Below, piece after piece: positions 1-8,695 of a stretch of 64,000 nucleotides of DNA. The position numbers were made by a program, and so were the translations under genes. Where the stretch lies: NCBI RefSeq assembly GCF_020991275.1, contig NZ_JAJLQY010000003.1:1-64000 (forward strand), written 5' to 3'. Source of the DNA: Actinocorallia sp. API 0066 (GTDB lineage: Bacteria > Actinomycetota > Actinomycetes > Streptosporangiales > Streptosporangiaceae). Positions within the stretch are counted from its first letter, which is position 1. Each line of letters starts with the position of its first letter. The notes below the pieces were generated by a model, which did not search any database, was not told the origin of the DNA, and worked only from the letters and a program-made list of their open reading frames with translations.

Positions 1-1
1 C

Positions 2-238
2 GCCCGGATGTGGATGGAAGAGCGGATCGGCAAGCGCATCAACACCGAACGCGTCGATGAGGCCCTGGAGACCAACCCCGACACCGTGTCGACAGCGTGC
101 CCGTTCTGCCTGGTGATGCTCGGCGACGCCATCAACGAGAAGAAGTCCGCGGGAGAAGCGAAAGAGACCCTGGAAGTCGTCGACGTCGCCCAACTCCTCA
201 TCAAATCCATCAAGGGCGAAGTCCCGGCCGCTTCCTAG
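2..238 (+). CDS. C-terminal end of an HdrD/GlpC-type (Fe-S)-binding protein, partial
   Basis: The gene runs off the left edge; the reading frame is open to the first base and only about 78 residues remain. The piece contains ACPFCLVMLGDA, the second half of a CCG (cysteine-rich) domain as found in heterodisulfide-reductase-like and glycolate/glycerol-3-phosphate-oxidase-type iron-sulfur proteins, preceded by RMWMEERIGKRIN, which is typical of the large actinobacterial members. These act as membrane-associated electron carriers. The GC-rich stem-loop downstream fits the end of a transcript, so the gene is probably not part of the siderophore cluster. The exact electron donor cannot be judged from this fragment. 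Confidence 0.75.
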   Translation, partial: ARMWMEERIGKRINTERVDEALETNPDTVSTACPFCLVMLGDAINEKKSAGEAKETLEVVDVAQLLIKSIKGEVPAAS

Positions 239-288
239 CCGTGACCGCGCGGCGGTGAGCACCAGACCCGTCGCGTGAGAGCTCAGTC

Positions 289-325
289 AAGGCCCGGTTC
301 CGGACATGCTCCGGTACCGGGCCTT
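289..325. terminator. Stem-loop terminator between convergent genes
   Basis: A 15-bp stem with one mismatch (AAGGCCCGGTTCCGG against CCGGTACCGGGCCTT) closes a 7-base loop. It lies between the partial Fe-S protein and the oppositely oriented formyltransferase, so it could serve both strands. Confidence 0.7.
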
Positions 326-383
326 CGCGTTGAGGCGGGCCGTCCTGCCGTGGAGCGGTGACGGGGGACGGCCGGGCCCGGCG

Positions 384-1328
384 TCAGGGCTCGCGGGTGA
401 GATAGCCGCCCATCACGGTGAACAGCTCGGTGGCGGGCAGCTCGGTGCCGTCGTCCAGCCGGACGCGCTCGATGACGAGCCCGTGGCTGCGGCCGCGCCG
501 CGCCTCGGCGCCCGCGACGATGACGACGCCGTCGCCCTCGCGGATGAAGACACGGCCGGGCGTGCCGCCGTAGACGCCCTCCGACAGCGACGCCTTCAGC
601 ACCCGGACACGCTGCCCCTTGTAGTGGGTGAAGGCGTTCGGGTACGGGTCGGACTGGGCGCGGACGAGGCGTTCGATGTCCTCGGCGAGCCAGGTCCAGT
701 CGATCTTGCTGTCCTCGATCGAGCGCTTGTGGAAGAAGTTCGCCCGCGCGCGGTCCTGCGGCGTCAGCTCGGCGGTGCCCGACGCGATGCGCTCCAGCGC
801 CTCGGTGACGATCGGGCCGATGAGGTCCACCGTGCGGTGGAACAGGTCCGTCGCGGTGTCCTTCGGGCCGACGGTGATGGCCTTCTGCACGACGATGTCA
901 CCCGCGTCGAGCTCGGCGTCCATCATGTGCGCCGTGACGCCCACCTCCTTCTCGCCGTTGATGAGCGCCCAGATGAGCGGGGAGAAGCCCGCGTACTTCG
1001 GCAGCAGCGAGTCGTGCACGTTGAGCGTCCCGTGCTTGGGCAGGGTGAAGATCTCCGGCGGGATCCAGGTGCGCCAGTTGTTGGCGACGATGAGGTCGGG
1101 CTCGGCCTCCTTGAGCGCGACGGCGAGCTCGTCGTCCGGCCGGTTCTTCAACACCGTCGGGACGCCGTGCGCGTGCGCGAGGTCGGCCACCGAGTCGCTC
1201 CAGATGCGCTCGTAGGCGTGGTCGCTCTGGGGGTGGGTGACGGCGAGGACGACGTCGTGCCCGGAGTCCAGCAGGGCTTGGAGGGTGCGGTGTCCCCAGG
1301 TCTGGTAGCCGAACATCACGACCCGCAT
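384..1328 (-). CDS. Siderophore formyltransferase (hydroxyornithine N5-formyltransferase-like)
   Basis: This 314-residue protein belongs to the methionyl-tRNA formyltransferase/GART fold family, which moves a formyl group from N10-formyl-tetrahydrofolate to an amine. The catalytic set is visible: N103 and H105 in LNVHDSLLP, and D141/D144 in AELDAGDI. Divergent, iron-boxed placement beside an N-monooxygenase and an NRPS matches CchA of the coelichelin pathway, where N5-hydroxyornithine is formylated to a hydroxamate, so that substrate is inferred rather than tRNA. The start at MRVVMFGYQT is preferred over an upstream in-frame ATG because AAGGAG sits seven bases before it. Length is normal for siderophore members of the family. 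Confidence 0.9.
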   Translation of the reverse strand: MRVVMFGYQTWGHRTLQALLDSGHDVVLAVTHPQSDHAYERIWSDSVADLAHAHGVPTVLKNRPDDELAVALKEAEPDLIVANNWRTWIPPEIFTLPKHGTLNVHDSLLPKYAGFSPLIWALINGEKEVGVTAHMMDAELDAGDIVVQKAITVGPKDTATDLFHRTVDLIGPIVTEALERIASGTAELTPQDRARANFFHKRSIEDSKIDWTWLAEDIERLVRAQSDPYPNAFTHYKGQRVRVLKASLSEGVYGGTPGRVFIREGDGVVIVAGAEARRGRSHGLVIERVRLDDGTELPATELFTVMGGYLTREP

Positions 1329-1375
1329 CAGGGCTCTCCTTGTGGGGGGGATCAAGTAAAGGTTACGCTCCTATA

Positions 1376-1394
1376 TTAGGTGAGCCTAACCTAA
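1376..1394. promoter_or_regulatory. Iron box (IdeR/DmdR1-type operator), divergent
   Basis: TTAGGTGAGCCTAACCTAA matches the actinobacterial iron-box consensus TTAGGTTAGGCTAACCTAA at 17 of 19 positions. It lies in the short divergent gap between the formyltransferase and the monooxygenase, so iron-bound IdeR/DmdR repressor could shut off both genes. Confidence 0.9.
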
Positions 1395-1444
1395 CAAGAG
1401 TTTCGGCTCCACCATGGATCCCCCCTTTCCCGAAAGGCATTGTC

Positions 1445-2761
1445 ATGCCCACTCCCGACCGGCACGTCCACGACCTCGTCGGCATCGGCTTCGGACCGTC
1501 CAACCTGGCGCTCGCCATCGCGCTGCGGGAGCGCGAGGAGCGCACCGGCGAGCGGATCGACGCGGTGTTCCTGGAGAAGCAGCACGCGTTCGGCTGGCAC
1601 CGCGGCATGCTCCTGGAGGGCACGACGATGCAGGTCTCCTTCCTGAAGGACCTGGTCACGCTGCGGAATCCGGCGAGCGGGTTCAGCTTCCTCAGCTACC
1701 TCAAGGACCGCGGCCGGATGGTGGACTTCATCAACCACAAGACGATGTTCCCCTCCCGGATGGAGTTCCACGACTACCTGGAGTGGGCGGCTGCGCCGTT
1801 CACCGACCAGGTCGAGTACGGCGCCGAGGTCGTCGCGGTGACTCCCGTCACGGTGGACGGCGCGGTGGAGTACCTCGACGTGGTGGTCCGCCAGGACGGC
1901 GACGAACTGAGCACCCGCCGCACCCGGAACCTCGTCGTCGCGGTCGGCCTCGAACCGGTGCTGCCGGACGGCCTCGTCCGCGACGAGCGGGTGTGGCACA
2001 GCGAGGAGCTGCTGCACAGGCTGCCGGGCGTGCGGGACCCGCGCAGGTTCGTTGTGGTCGGCGCCGGGCAGAGCGCCGCCGAGGTCACCGACCACCTGCA
2101 CGGCACGTTCCCGGACGCCGAGGTGTGCGCGGTGTTCGCCAAGTACGGCTACACGCCCGCCGACGACAGCCCGTTCGCGAACCGCATCTTCGACTCCGCC
2201 GCCGTGGACCACTGGTTCGACGCCCCCGAGCAGGTGAAAGAGAGCCTGCGCACCTACCACTCGTCCACGAACTACTCGGTGGTGGACCTCGAACTCATCG
2301 AGGAGCTGTACCGCAAGCACTACCAGGAGAAGGTCCAGGGCCGGGAGCGGCTGCGCATCCTCAACACCTCGCGCCTCGTGGACGTCACCAGGGGCGCCGA
2401 CGGGGTGCGCGCGACCGTCGAGCACCTGGTGAGCGGCGAGCGCGCGGTACTGGAGGCCGACGTGCTCGTCTGCGCCACCGGCTACCGGCCCGGCGACCCG
2501 GCGACGCTGCTGGGCGCGACGGGCGAGCTGTGCGAGCGGCTGCCCTCGGGCGCGCTGCGGATCGAGCGCGACTACCGGATCGCCACGTCCGACCTGCTGC
2601 GCTGCGGCGTCTACGTGCAGGGCGCGACCGAGCACACGCACGGCCTGACCTCGACACTGCTGTCGAACACCGCGGTCCGGGCCGGCGAGATCGTCGAGGC
2701 CGTCGCGGTGCGGCTGCGCGACGGCGGGCGCGCCACCGGCGCCTACGCGCTCTCCGGCTGA
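1445..2761 (+). CDS. L-ornithine (or lysine) N-monooxygenase for siderophore synthesis
   Basis: A 438-residue flavin N-monooxygenase of the SidA/PvdA/CchB/IucD family, which uses FAD, NADPH and oxygen to hydroxylate the side-chain amine of ornithine or lysine in the cytosol. Visible motifs are the FAD loop GIGFGPSNLALA (residues 13-24), the NADPH loop VVGAGQSAAEV near residue 205, the substrate-region TNYSVVDLELI and the C-terminal ATGYRPGDP. Ornithine is favoured because the NRPS downstream has an A domain with the hydroxyornithine code and a formyltransferase is adjacent. The start at MPTPDRHVHD follows CGAAAGG and lies just after the iron box. The open frame extends further 5' through the operator, which is unlikely to be translated. 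Confidence 0.93.
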   Translation: MPTPDRHVHDLVGIGFGPSNLALAIALREREERTGERIDAVFLEKQHAFGWHRGMLLEGTTMQVSFLKDLVTLRNPASGFSFLSYLKDRGRMVDFINHKTMFPSRMEFHDYLEWAAAPFTDQVEYGAEVVAVTPVTVDGAVEYLDVVVRQDGDELSTRRTRNLVVAVGLEPVLPDGLVRDERVWHSEELLHRLPGVRDPRRFVVVGAGQSAAEVTDHLHGTFPDAEVCAVFAKYGYTPADDSPFANRIFDSAAVDHWFDAPEQVKESLRTYHSSTNYSVVDLELIEELYRKHYQEKVQGRERLRILNTSRLVDVTRGADGVRATVEHLVSGERAVLEADVLVCATGYRPGDPATLLGATGELCERLPSGALRIERDYRIATSDLLRCGVYVQGATEHTHGLTSTLLSNTAVRAGEIVEAVAVRLRDGGRATGAYALSG

Positions 2762-2863
2762 CCTGTTTCGGCCACCCCCTTTTTTTTCGGCCGCGCACTA
2801 TCGACGTCCCGTGACGCCGGTGCCACCCTGCGCGGCCTTCTGTGGGGCACCCCGCGTTGATGA

Positions 2864-2882
2864 TTAGGTAAGCCTTACCTTA
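2864..2882. promoter_or_regulatory. Iron box upstream of siderophore-binding protein and NRPS
   Basis: TTAGGTAAGCCTTACCTTA is a clear palindromic relative of the 19-bp iron-box consensus. It is 60 bases before the start of the binding-protein gene and probably controls the whole run through the NRPS and MbtH genes, since no terminator is seen between them. Confidence 0.88.
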
Positions 2883-2942
2883 GTATCGCCATGATCGACG
2901 GCCGGCGCCCGACGTCGGCCGGTTCCCCCGAAGAGGACGCAG

Positions 2943-3962
2943 ATGCCCCACGCTTCCCCGTTGTTCCGCCGGATGGCCGCCCTCGCGGTCGCCCTGGCGC
3001 TGCCCCTGGCCCTGACGGCCTGCGGCTCGGACTCCGCCGACGAGCCCGCCGCCACCGGCACCCCCACCCCCGCCGCGGCGGCGTTCCCCGTGACGGTGGA
3101 GCACCTGCATGGTTCGACGACGGTGGACAAGGCGCCGGAGCGGATCGTGACGATCGGGCTGTCGGACCACGAGCCGGTCCTGGCACTGGGGTACAAGCCC
3201 GTCGGAGTCACCGACTGGTTCGAACGCAAACCCTTCACCGACTGGCCCTGGGCCAAGGACGCCTGGGGCGACACCGAACCCGAAATCCTCGGCCTCCGCG
3301 AAGACGGCGTCAAGGTGGAGAAGCTCGTCGCGTTGAAGCCGGACCTGATCTTCGCGATGTACTCCGGCATCCAGAAGGACAACTACGACCAGCTCTCCCA
3401 GATCGCCCCCGTCATCGCCCAACCCAAGGACCACGACCCCTACGCCGCCCCGTGGCAGGACTACACCCTGCTGGCCGGCAAAGCCCTGGGCGTGGAGCAG
3501 AAGGCCAAGGACCTCATCCAGAACATCGCCGACCGGTTCACCCAGGCCCGCAAGGACAACCCCCAATGGGGCACCCTGACGGCGGTGGCCGCCGACTCCT
3601 TCAAGGCGGGCCAGTACTCGGCGTTCCAGAAGGGCGACCCCAAGTCCGCGTTCCTGGCCGACCTCGGCTTCCAGATCCCCGAAGAGATCACCAAGAAGGC
3701 AGGCCAGTCCAACGTCGCCGAATTCGGATCCGAAGGGTTGAACATCCTGGAAGTCGACCGGCTCGTCTGGCTCACCACCGGCACCGAACCCCACGGACGC
3801 ATCAAGAACGACGCCGTCTACAAGGAACTGAAGGTCGCCAAGGAAGGCCGCGACCTCTTCCTCACCTACCAAGACCCACCCATCGGCGCCGCCCTGTCCT
3901 TCAACACCGTCCTGTCGATCCCCTACGCCATCGACCAGGTCGTCCCCCTCATCAAGAAGTAA
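2943..3962 (+). CDS. Ferric-siderophore ABC transporter substrate-binding lipoprotein
   Basis: The 339-residue protein starts with a lipoprotein signal (hydrophobic stretch ending LALTAC, lipid-anchored C27) followed by a Thr/Pro/Ala linker and a FecB/FepB-type periplasmic-binding fold. APERIVTIGLSDHEPVLALG and LVALKPDLIFAMYSGIQ are typical cluster-A/class III binding-protein segments. It should capture the ferric form of the locus product at the outer face of the membrane. No FecCD permease or ATPase of the classical import type is in the window, so the partner permease is elsewhere or is the ABC pair further on. An iron box precedes it and the NRPS follows after 53 bases, suggesting one operon. 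Confidence 0.92.
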   Translation: MPHASPLFRRMAALAVALALPLALTACGSDSADEPAATGTPTPAAAAFPVTVEHLHGSTTVDKAPERIVTIGLSDHEPVLALGYKPVGVTDWFERKPFTDWPWAKDAWGDTEPEILGLREDGVKVEKLVALKPDLIFAMYSGIQKDNYDQLSQIAPVIAQPKDHDPYAAPWQDYTLLAGKALGVEQKAKDLIQNIADRFTQARKDNPQWGTLTAVAADSFKAGQYSAFQKGDPKSAFLADLGFQIPEEITKKAGQSNVAEFGSEGLNILEVDRLVWLTTGTEPHGRIKNDAVYKELKVAKEGRDLFLTYQDPPIGAALSFNTVLSIPYAIDQVVPLIKK

Positions 3963-4015
3963 CCAGCCGACCCCCCTCGGATTGATCCCCCCCGCGAAAG
4001 GCTCAGGTAGTTACG

Positions 4016-7000
4016 GTGTTCAGTGATGGGTTCGCGCTGCCGCTGACCGGGGCGCAGACCGGAATCTGGCTCGCCCAGCAGATCGAGCCGGACAGCCCGG
4101 CCTACAACCTCGGCTGCTACCTGGACCTCACCGCGCGGGACGGAGAACTGCCCGACGTGCCGCGACTCGCCGTCGCCGCGCGCCGGGCGGTCCTGGAGGC
4201 CGAGAGCCTCCACGTCGTCGTGGCGGAGGAGGACGGCGCACCCGTCCAGCGCCTCCGCCACGACCCCGACTGGACGCCCCTCGTCGTCGACCTGTCCGGC
4301 GCGGACGACCCGGAGGCGGCGGCGCACGCGTGGATGCGCGCCGAGTTCGCCACGGTCGCCGACCTGGAGCACGGCCCGCTGTTCGCGCACGCCCTCGTTG
4401 TGCTCGGCCCGGACCGGGTGTTCTGGTACCAGCGGTACCACCACCTCGTCACCGACGGCGCGGGCGTCATCCAGCTGATGCTGCGGGCCGCCCAGCACTA
4501 CAACGGCGAGGACGCGCCCGTCCCGCCGGGCTGGGCGGTGCGGGACATCGTCGGCGGCGACACCGGCTACCGGACGTCGCACGAGTACACCGACGACCGC
4601 GCGTACTGGCACACCGACCTCGCGGGCCTCCCGGACGAGCCCGCGCGGCTCGTCCCCTGCCCGCCCGAGCGCGCGCGCCGGATCATCCAGCACACCCTCG
4701 ACCTGCCGCCCGAGCGGACCGCCGACCTGCGGGCCGCCGCGGCCGCCACGGGCACCCGGTTCTCGCGGCTCCTCATCGCGGCCGTCGCGGCCTACACGCA
4801 CCGCGCGACCGGCGAGCGCGACATCGTGCTCGGCCTGCCGATGACGGGCCGCACGGACGCCGCGCTGTTCCAGACCACCGGGTTCCTCTCGAACGTGCTG
4901 CCGCTGCGGCTGCGGCTCGACCCCGGCACCACGCCCGCCGCGCTGCTGGCGCAGGTGGCCGAGCGGGTCCGGAGCATGCGCGGCCACTCCCGCTACCGGG
5001 GCGAGGAGCTGGCCCGCGACCTGGGCCGCTCGGACGGCCTGCGGGCGCTCACCGGGCCGTCCGCCAACGTCATGCCGTTCCACCTGTTCCCGCACTTCGG
5101 CGGGCTGGGCATGCGGCCGGTCTTCCTGTCGATGGGCCCGGTGGACGACCTCTCGGTGCTCGTCTACGACCAGCCCGAGGGGCTCGGCACCCGGATCGAC
5201 CTGTTCGCCGACGCGGCGGTCTGCACCGAGGACGAGCTCGCCGCGCACGGCCGCCGCTTCCGCACCGTGCTCGACGCGCTCGTCACGGGGTCCGACCGGC
5301 CGTTGGCGCTGCTCGACCTCGCCGACCCGGCCGAACGCGCGGACGTCGCGCGGTTCGCGGACCCGGCCGCCGCCGCCGGGACCGCGGCGCCGCCGCCCGA
5401 GTGGGAGCTGACCTGGCCCGAGGCGTTCGAGCTGCGCGTCGCCGAACGGCCGGACGCGCCCGCGGTCGTCTGCGAGTCCGAGCGGCTCACCTACGCCGAG
5501 CTGAACGCGCGCGCCAACCGGCTCGCCCGGCTGCTGCGCGCCCGGGGCGTGCGGGACGAGGACGTGGTGGCGGTCGCGCTGCCGCGCTCGCTCGACCTCG
5601 TCGTCGCGCTGCTCGGCGTGATGAAGGCGGGTGCCGCGTACCTGCCGCTCGATCTTGACCATCCGGCCGACCGCGTCGCCTACATGGTGGCGGACGCGGG
5701 CGCGCGGCTCGCCGTGTCGGTGGGCGCGCTCGCCGACACGCTGCCGCTGCCCGCCCTCGCGCTGGACGACCCGGCGACGGCGGCCGAACTCGCCGCGCAG
5801 GACCCGGCCGACCTGCCGACCGACTTCCCGCTCGACCGTGCCGCGTACGTCATCTACACCTCGGGCTCGACCGGACGGCCCAAGGGCGTCGTGCTGTCCC
5901 ACGACGGCGTCGGAAGCCTGATGGCGACGGCCGTCGAGCGGATCGGGATCACCGCGGACAGCCGCGTCGCGCAGTTCGCGTCGGTCGGCTTCGACGTGAC
6001 CGTCTGGGACCTCGTCATGTCGCTGTGCGTGGGCGGCACCGCCATCGTCGTGCCGACCGAGCGGCGCGTCGCCGGGCCCGAACTCACCGGGTACCTGGCC
6101 GAGCACCGGGCCACCCACATGATCCTTCCGCCGTCGCTGGTGGCGGCGCTGCCCGCCGACTGCGAGCTGCCCGAAGGCGCCGTGCTCATCGTCGGCACCG
6201 AGACCGTGCCGTCCGAGCTCATCGCCCGGTGGGGGCGGCGGCTCCAGGTCGTCGTCGCCTACGGGCTCACCGAGGCGACGGTGAACTCGACGCTGTGGCT
6301 CGCCGACCCCGACTGGGCAGGGCCCGTCCCCATCGGCGTGCCCGACCCCGGCACCCGCTGCTATGTCCTGGACTCCGCGCTGCGGCCGGTGCCGCCCGGC
6401 GCCGTCGGCGAACTGTACGTGTCCGGGCGGGGGCTCGCGCGCGGCTACCTGGGCCGTCCGGGGCTGACCGCCGAGCGGTTCGTCGCCGATCGGTACGGGC
6501 CGCCCGGATCCCGGATGTACCGGACCGGCGACCGGGCCCGCTGGCGTGCCGACGGGAACATCGACTTCCTCGGCCGCGGCGACGGCCAGCTGAAGATCCG
6601 CGGCTTCCGGATCGAGCCCGCCGAGGTCGAGAGCGTCCTCATGGCGCACCCCGACGTCGCGCAGGCCGCCGTGATGGCGCGCGCCGACCACCGGAACGTG
6701 AAGCGGCTCGTCGCCTACGTGACCGGCGCGCCCGGCCTGGACGCCGCGGACGTGCGGCGGCTGGCGGCCGAGACGCTGCCCGAGCACATGGTGCCCGGCA
6801 CGATCGTCGTGCTGGACGGCGCGCTTCCGCTCACCCCGAACGGCAAGCTCGACCGGCGGGCGCTGCCCGAGCCGGACTGGACGGCGCGCGGCGCGTCCGC
6901 CCCGCCCCGCACGCCCGCCGAGCACGCGGTCGCGGCGATCTTCGCGGAGCTGCTCGGGCTGCCCGAGGTCGGCGCGCACGACAGCTTCTTCGAGCTGGGC

Positions 7001-8695
7001 GGCGACAGCATCAGCGCGATCCAGCTCGTCAACCGGGCCCGCCGCGCCGGGCTCACCCTCACCCCCCGCGACGTCTTCCGGCTGCGCACCGTCGCGTCCC
7101 TGGCCGCCGCCGGTTCCGCCGCCGCGCCCGACGCTGTCGCGCACGACCCGGGCACCGGCACCGTCGCGCCGACCCCCGTCATCCGCTGGCTGCGCGCCCT
7201 GAACGGCCCGATCGACGGCTACCACCAGTCCGTCACCGTCCAACTCCCGCCGGGCCTCCGCCCCGACACCCTCACCGCCGCCCTCCAGGCCCTCCTCGAC
7301 CACCACGGCATGCTCCGCGCCCGCCTCGACCCCACCGACTGGACCCTCCACGTCCCCTCCCCCGGCGCGGTACACGCCCCCGACCTCCTCACCCGCCTCC
7401 CCCTCGATCCCGCAGCGACTCCGGAGGCGGCCGGGGACGGTTCGCCGGGGCGGACCGACACCCGTGCGGCCGCCGAAAGCGGAGCGCCCGGCACCGGGCC
7501 GGATCAGGCCGGACCGCTGGGACGGGCCGACACGCACCCGATCGGGGACACCGACTCGTCCGGCGCGGGAGCGGACATCGCGGGGCAGTGGGGACCGCGC
7601 GGGACCGATGGGGCGTGGGCGGCCGCAGTGGCCGAGGCTCGGGCGCTCGCGGTGGCGGGGCTTGATCCGTGGGGCGGGGTGATGGTGCGGGCGGTCTGGC
7701 TGGACGCCGGGGCGGACGCGCCGGGGCTGCTCGTGCTCGTCGGGCACCACCTTGTGGTGGACGGCGTGTCTTGGCGGGTGCTGCTGTCGGACCTCGCCGA
7801 GGCTGCCGGCGCGCTCGAAGCGGGCGGCGCGGTGCGGCTGCCGCCGGTCGCGACGTCGTTCGGACGCTGGTCGGAACTGCTCGCGGCCGACGTGCCGGAG
7901 CGCCGGTCCGAGCTGGCGCACTGGGCCGAGGCCGTCGCGGAGGTGCCCGACCTCGGGCTCGCGGCGCTCGACCCGGCCGTGGACACCGTCGCGACGGAGC
8001 GGACGCTGACCGTCTCGCTGCCCGTCGAGGAGACGGCGCCGCTGCTGGGCGAGGTGCCCGCCGCCTACCACGGCCAGGTGAACGACGTCCTCCTGACGGC
8101 GCTCGCCGTCGCCGTCACGCGGTGGCGCGGGACGTCCAGCGTCGTCGTCGACCTCGAAGGGCACGGCCGCGAGGAGGAGCGGGTGGCGGGAGCCGCCGAC
8201 CTGTCGCGGACCGTCGGCTGGTTCACCACCGTGTTCCCGGTGCGGCTCGCGCCGGGCGAGGTGGACTGGGCGGACTTCACCGCGGGCGGCGCCGCCGTCG
8301 GCGGGGCGCTCAAGCGCGTCAAGGAGCAGCTGCGCGCGGTGCCCGCGGCCGGGCTCGGCTTCGGTTCGCTGCGCCACCTCGACCCCGAGGCGGCGCTCAC
8401 CGGCGGGACGCCGCCGATCCTGTTCAACTACCTGGGCCGGTTCCGGACCGGCGCGGGCGCCGACTGGCAGCCCGCCGCCGGGCTCGACCCGCTCGCCGCG
8501 GGCCGCGACCCCGGCATGCCGTTCGGCCACGCGCTCGAAGTCAACGCCGTCGTCCAGGACGGCCCGGCCGGGCCCGTGCTCAGCGCCACCCTCTCGTGGC
8601 CGGGCCGGGTGCTCGACGCGGTGTCCGCCGCCGAGCTCGCCGAACTGTGGATCGCGGCGCTGCGCGGCCTCGCCGCGCACCGGGAGGGGCGCGGG
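4016..8695 (+). other. NRPS module 1: C-A-PCP-E
   Basis: The first condensation domain has an intact HHLVTDG (residues 142-148) although nothing precedes it, so it is probably a starter C domain that acylates the first amino acid. A1 spans about residues 463-955 ([11 protein letters not shown] at 614, [10 protein letters not shown] at its end) with signature DVWIIGAVNK. PCP1 carries LGGDS, the form usual before an epimerase. The E domain (about 1050-1560) shows [14 protein letters not shown] at 1244 and RTVGWFT, so residue 1 should be delivered in D configuration. A Gly/Ala/Asp-rich insert of about 80 residues lies within the N-terminal half of the E domain. Confidence 0.88.

Noticed and set aside
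306-1379. Long plus-strand open frame over the formyltransferase
   Set aside because: It is a GC-rich shadow of the minus-strand formyltransferase, with Arg/Val/Asp-rich sequence and no recognisable domain.
2776-2790. Run of eight T after the monooxygenase as a terminator
   Set aside because: The T run (2780-2787) is flanked only by four-base GGCC/GGCC arms, too short for a convincing stem.
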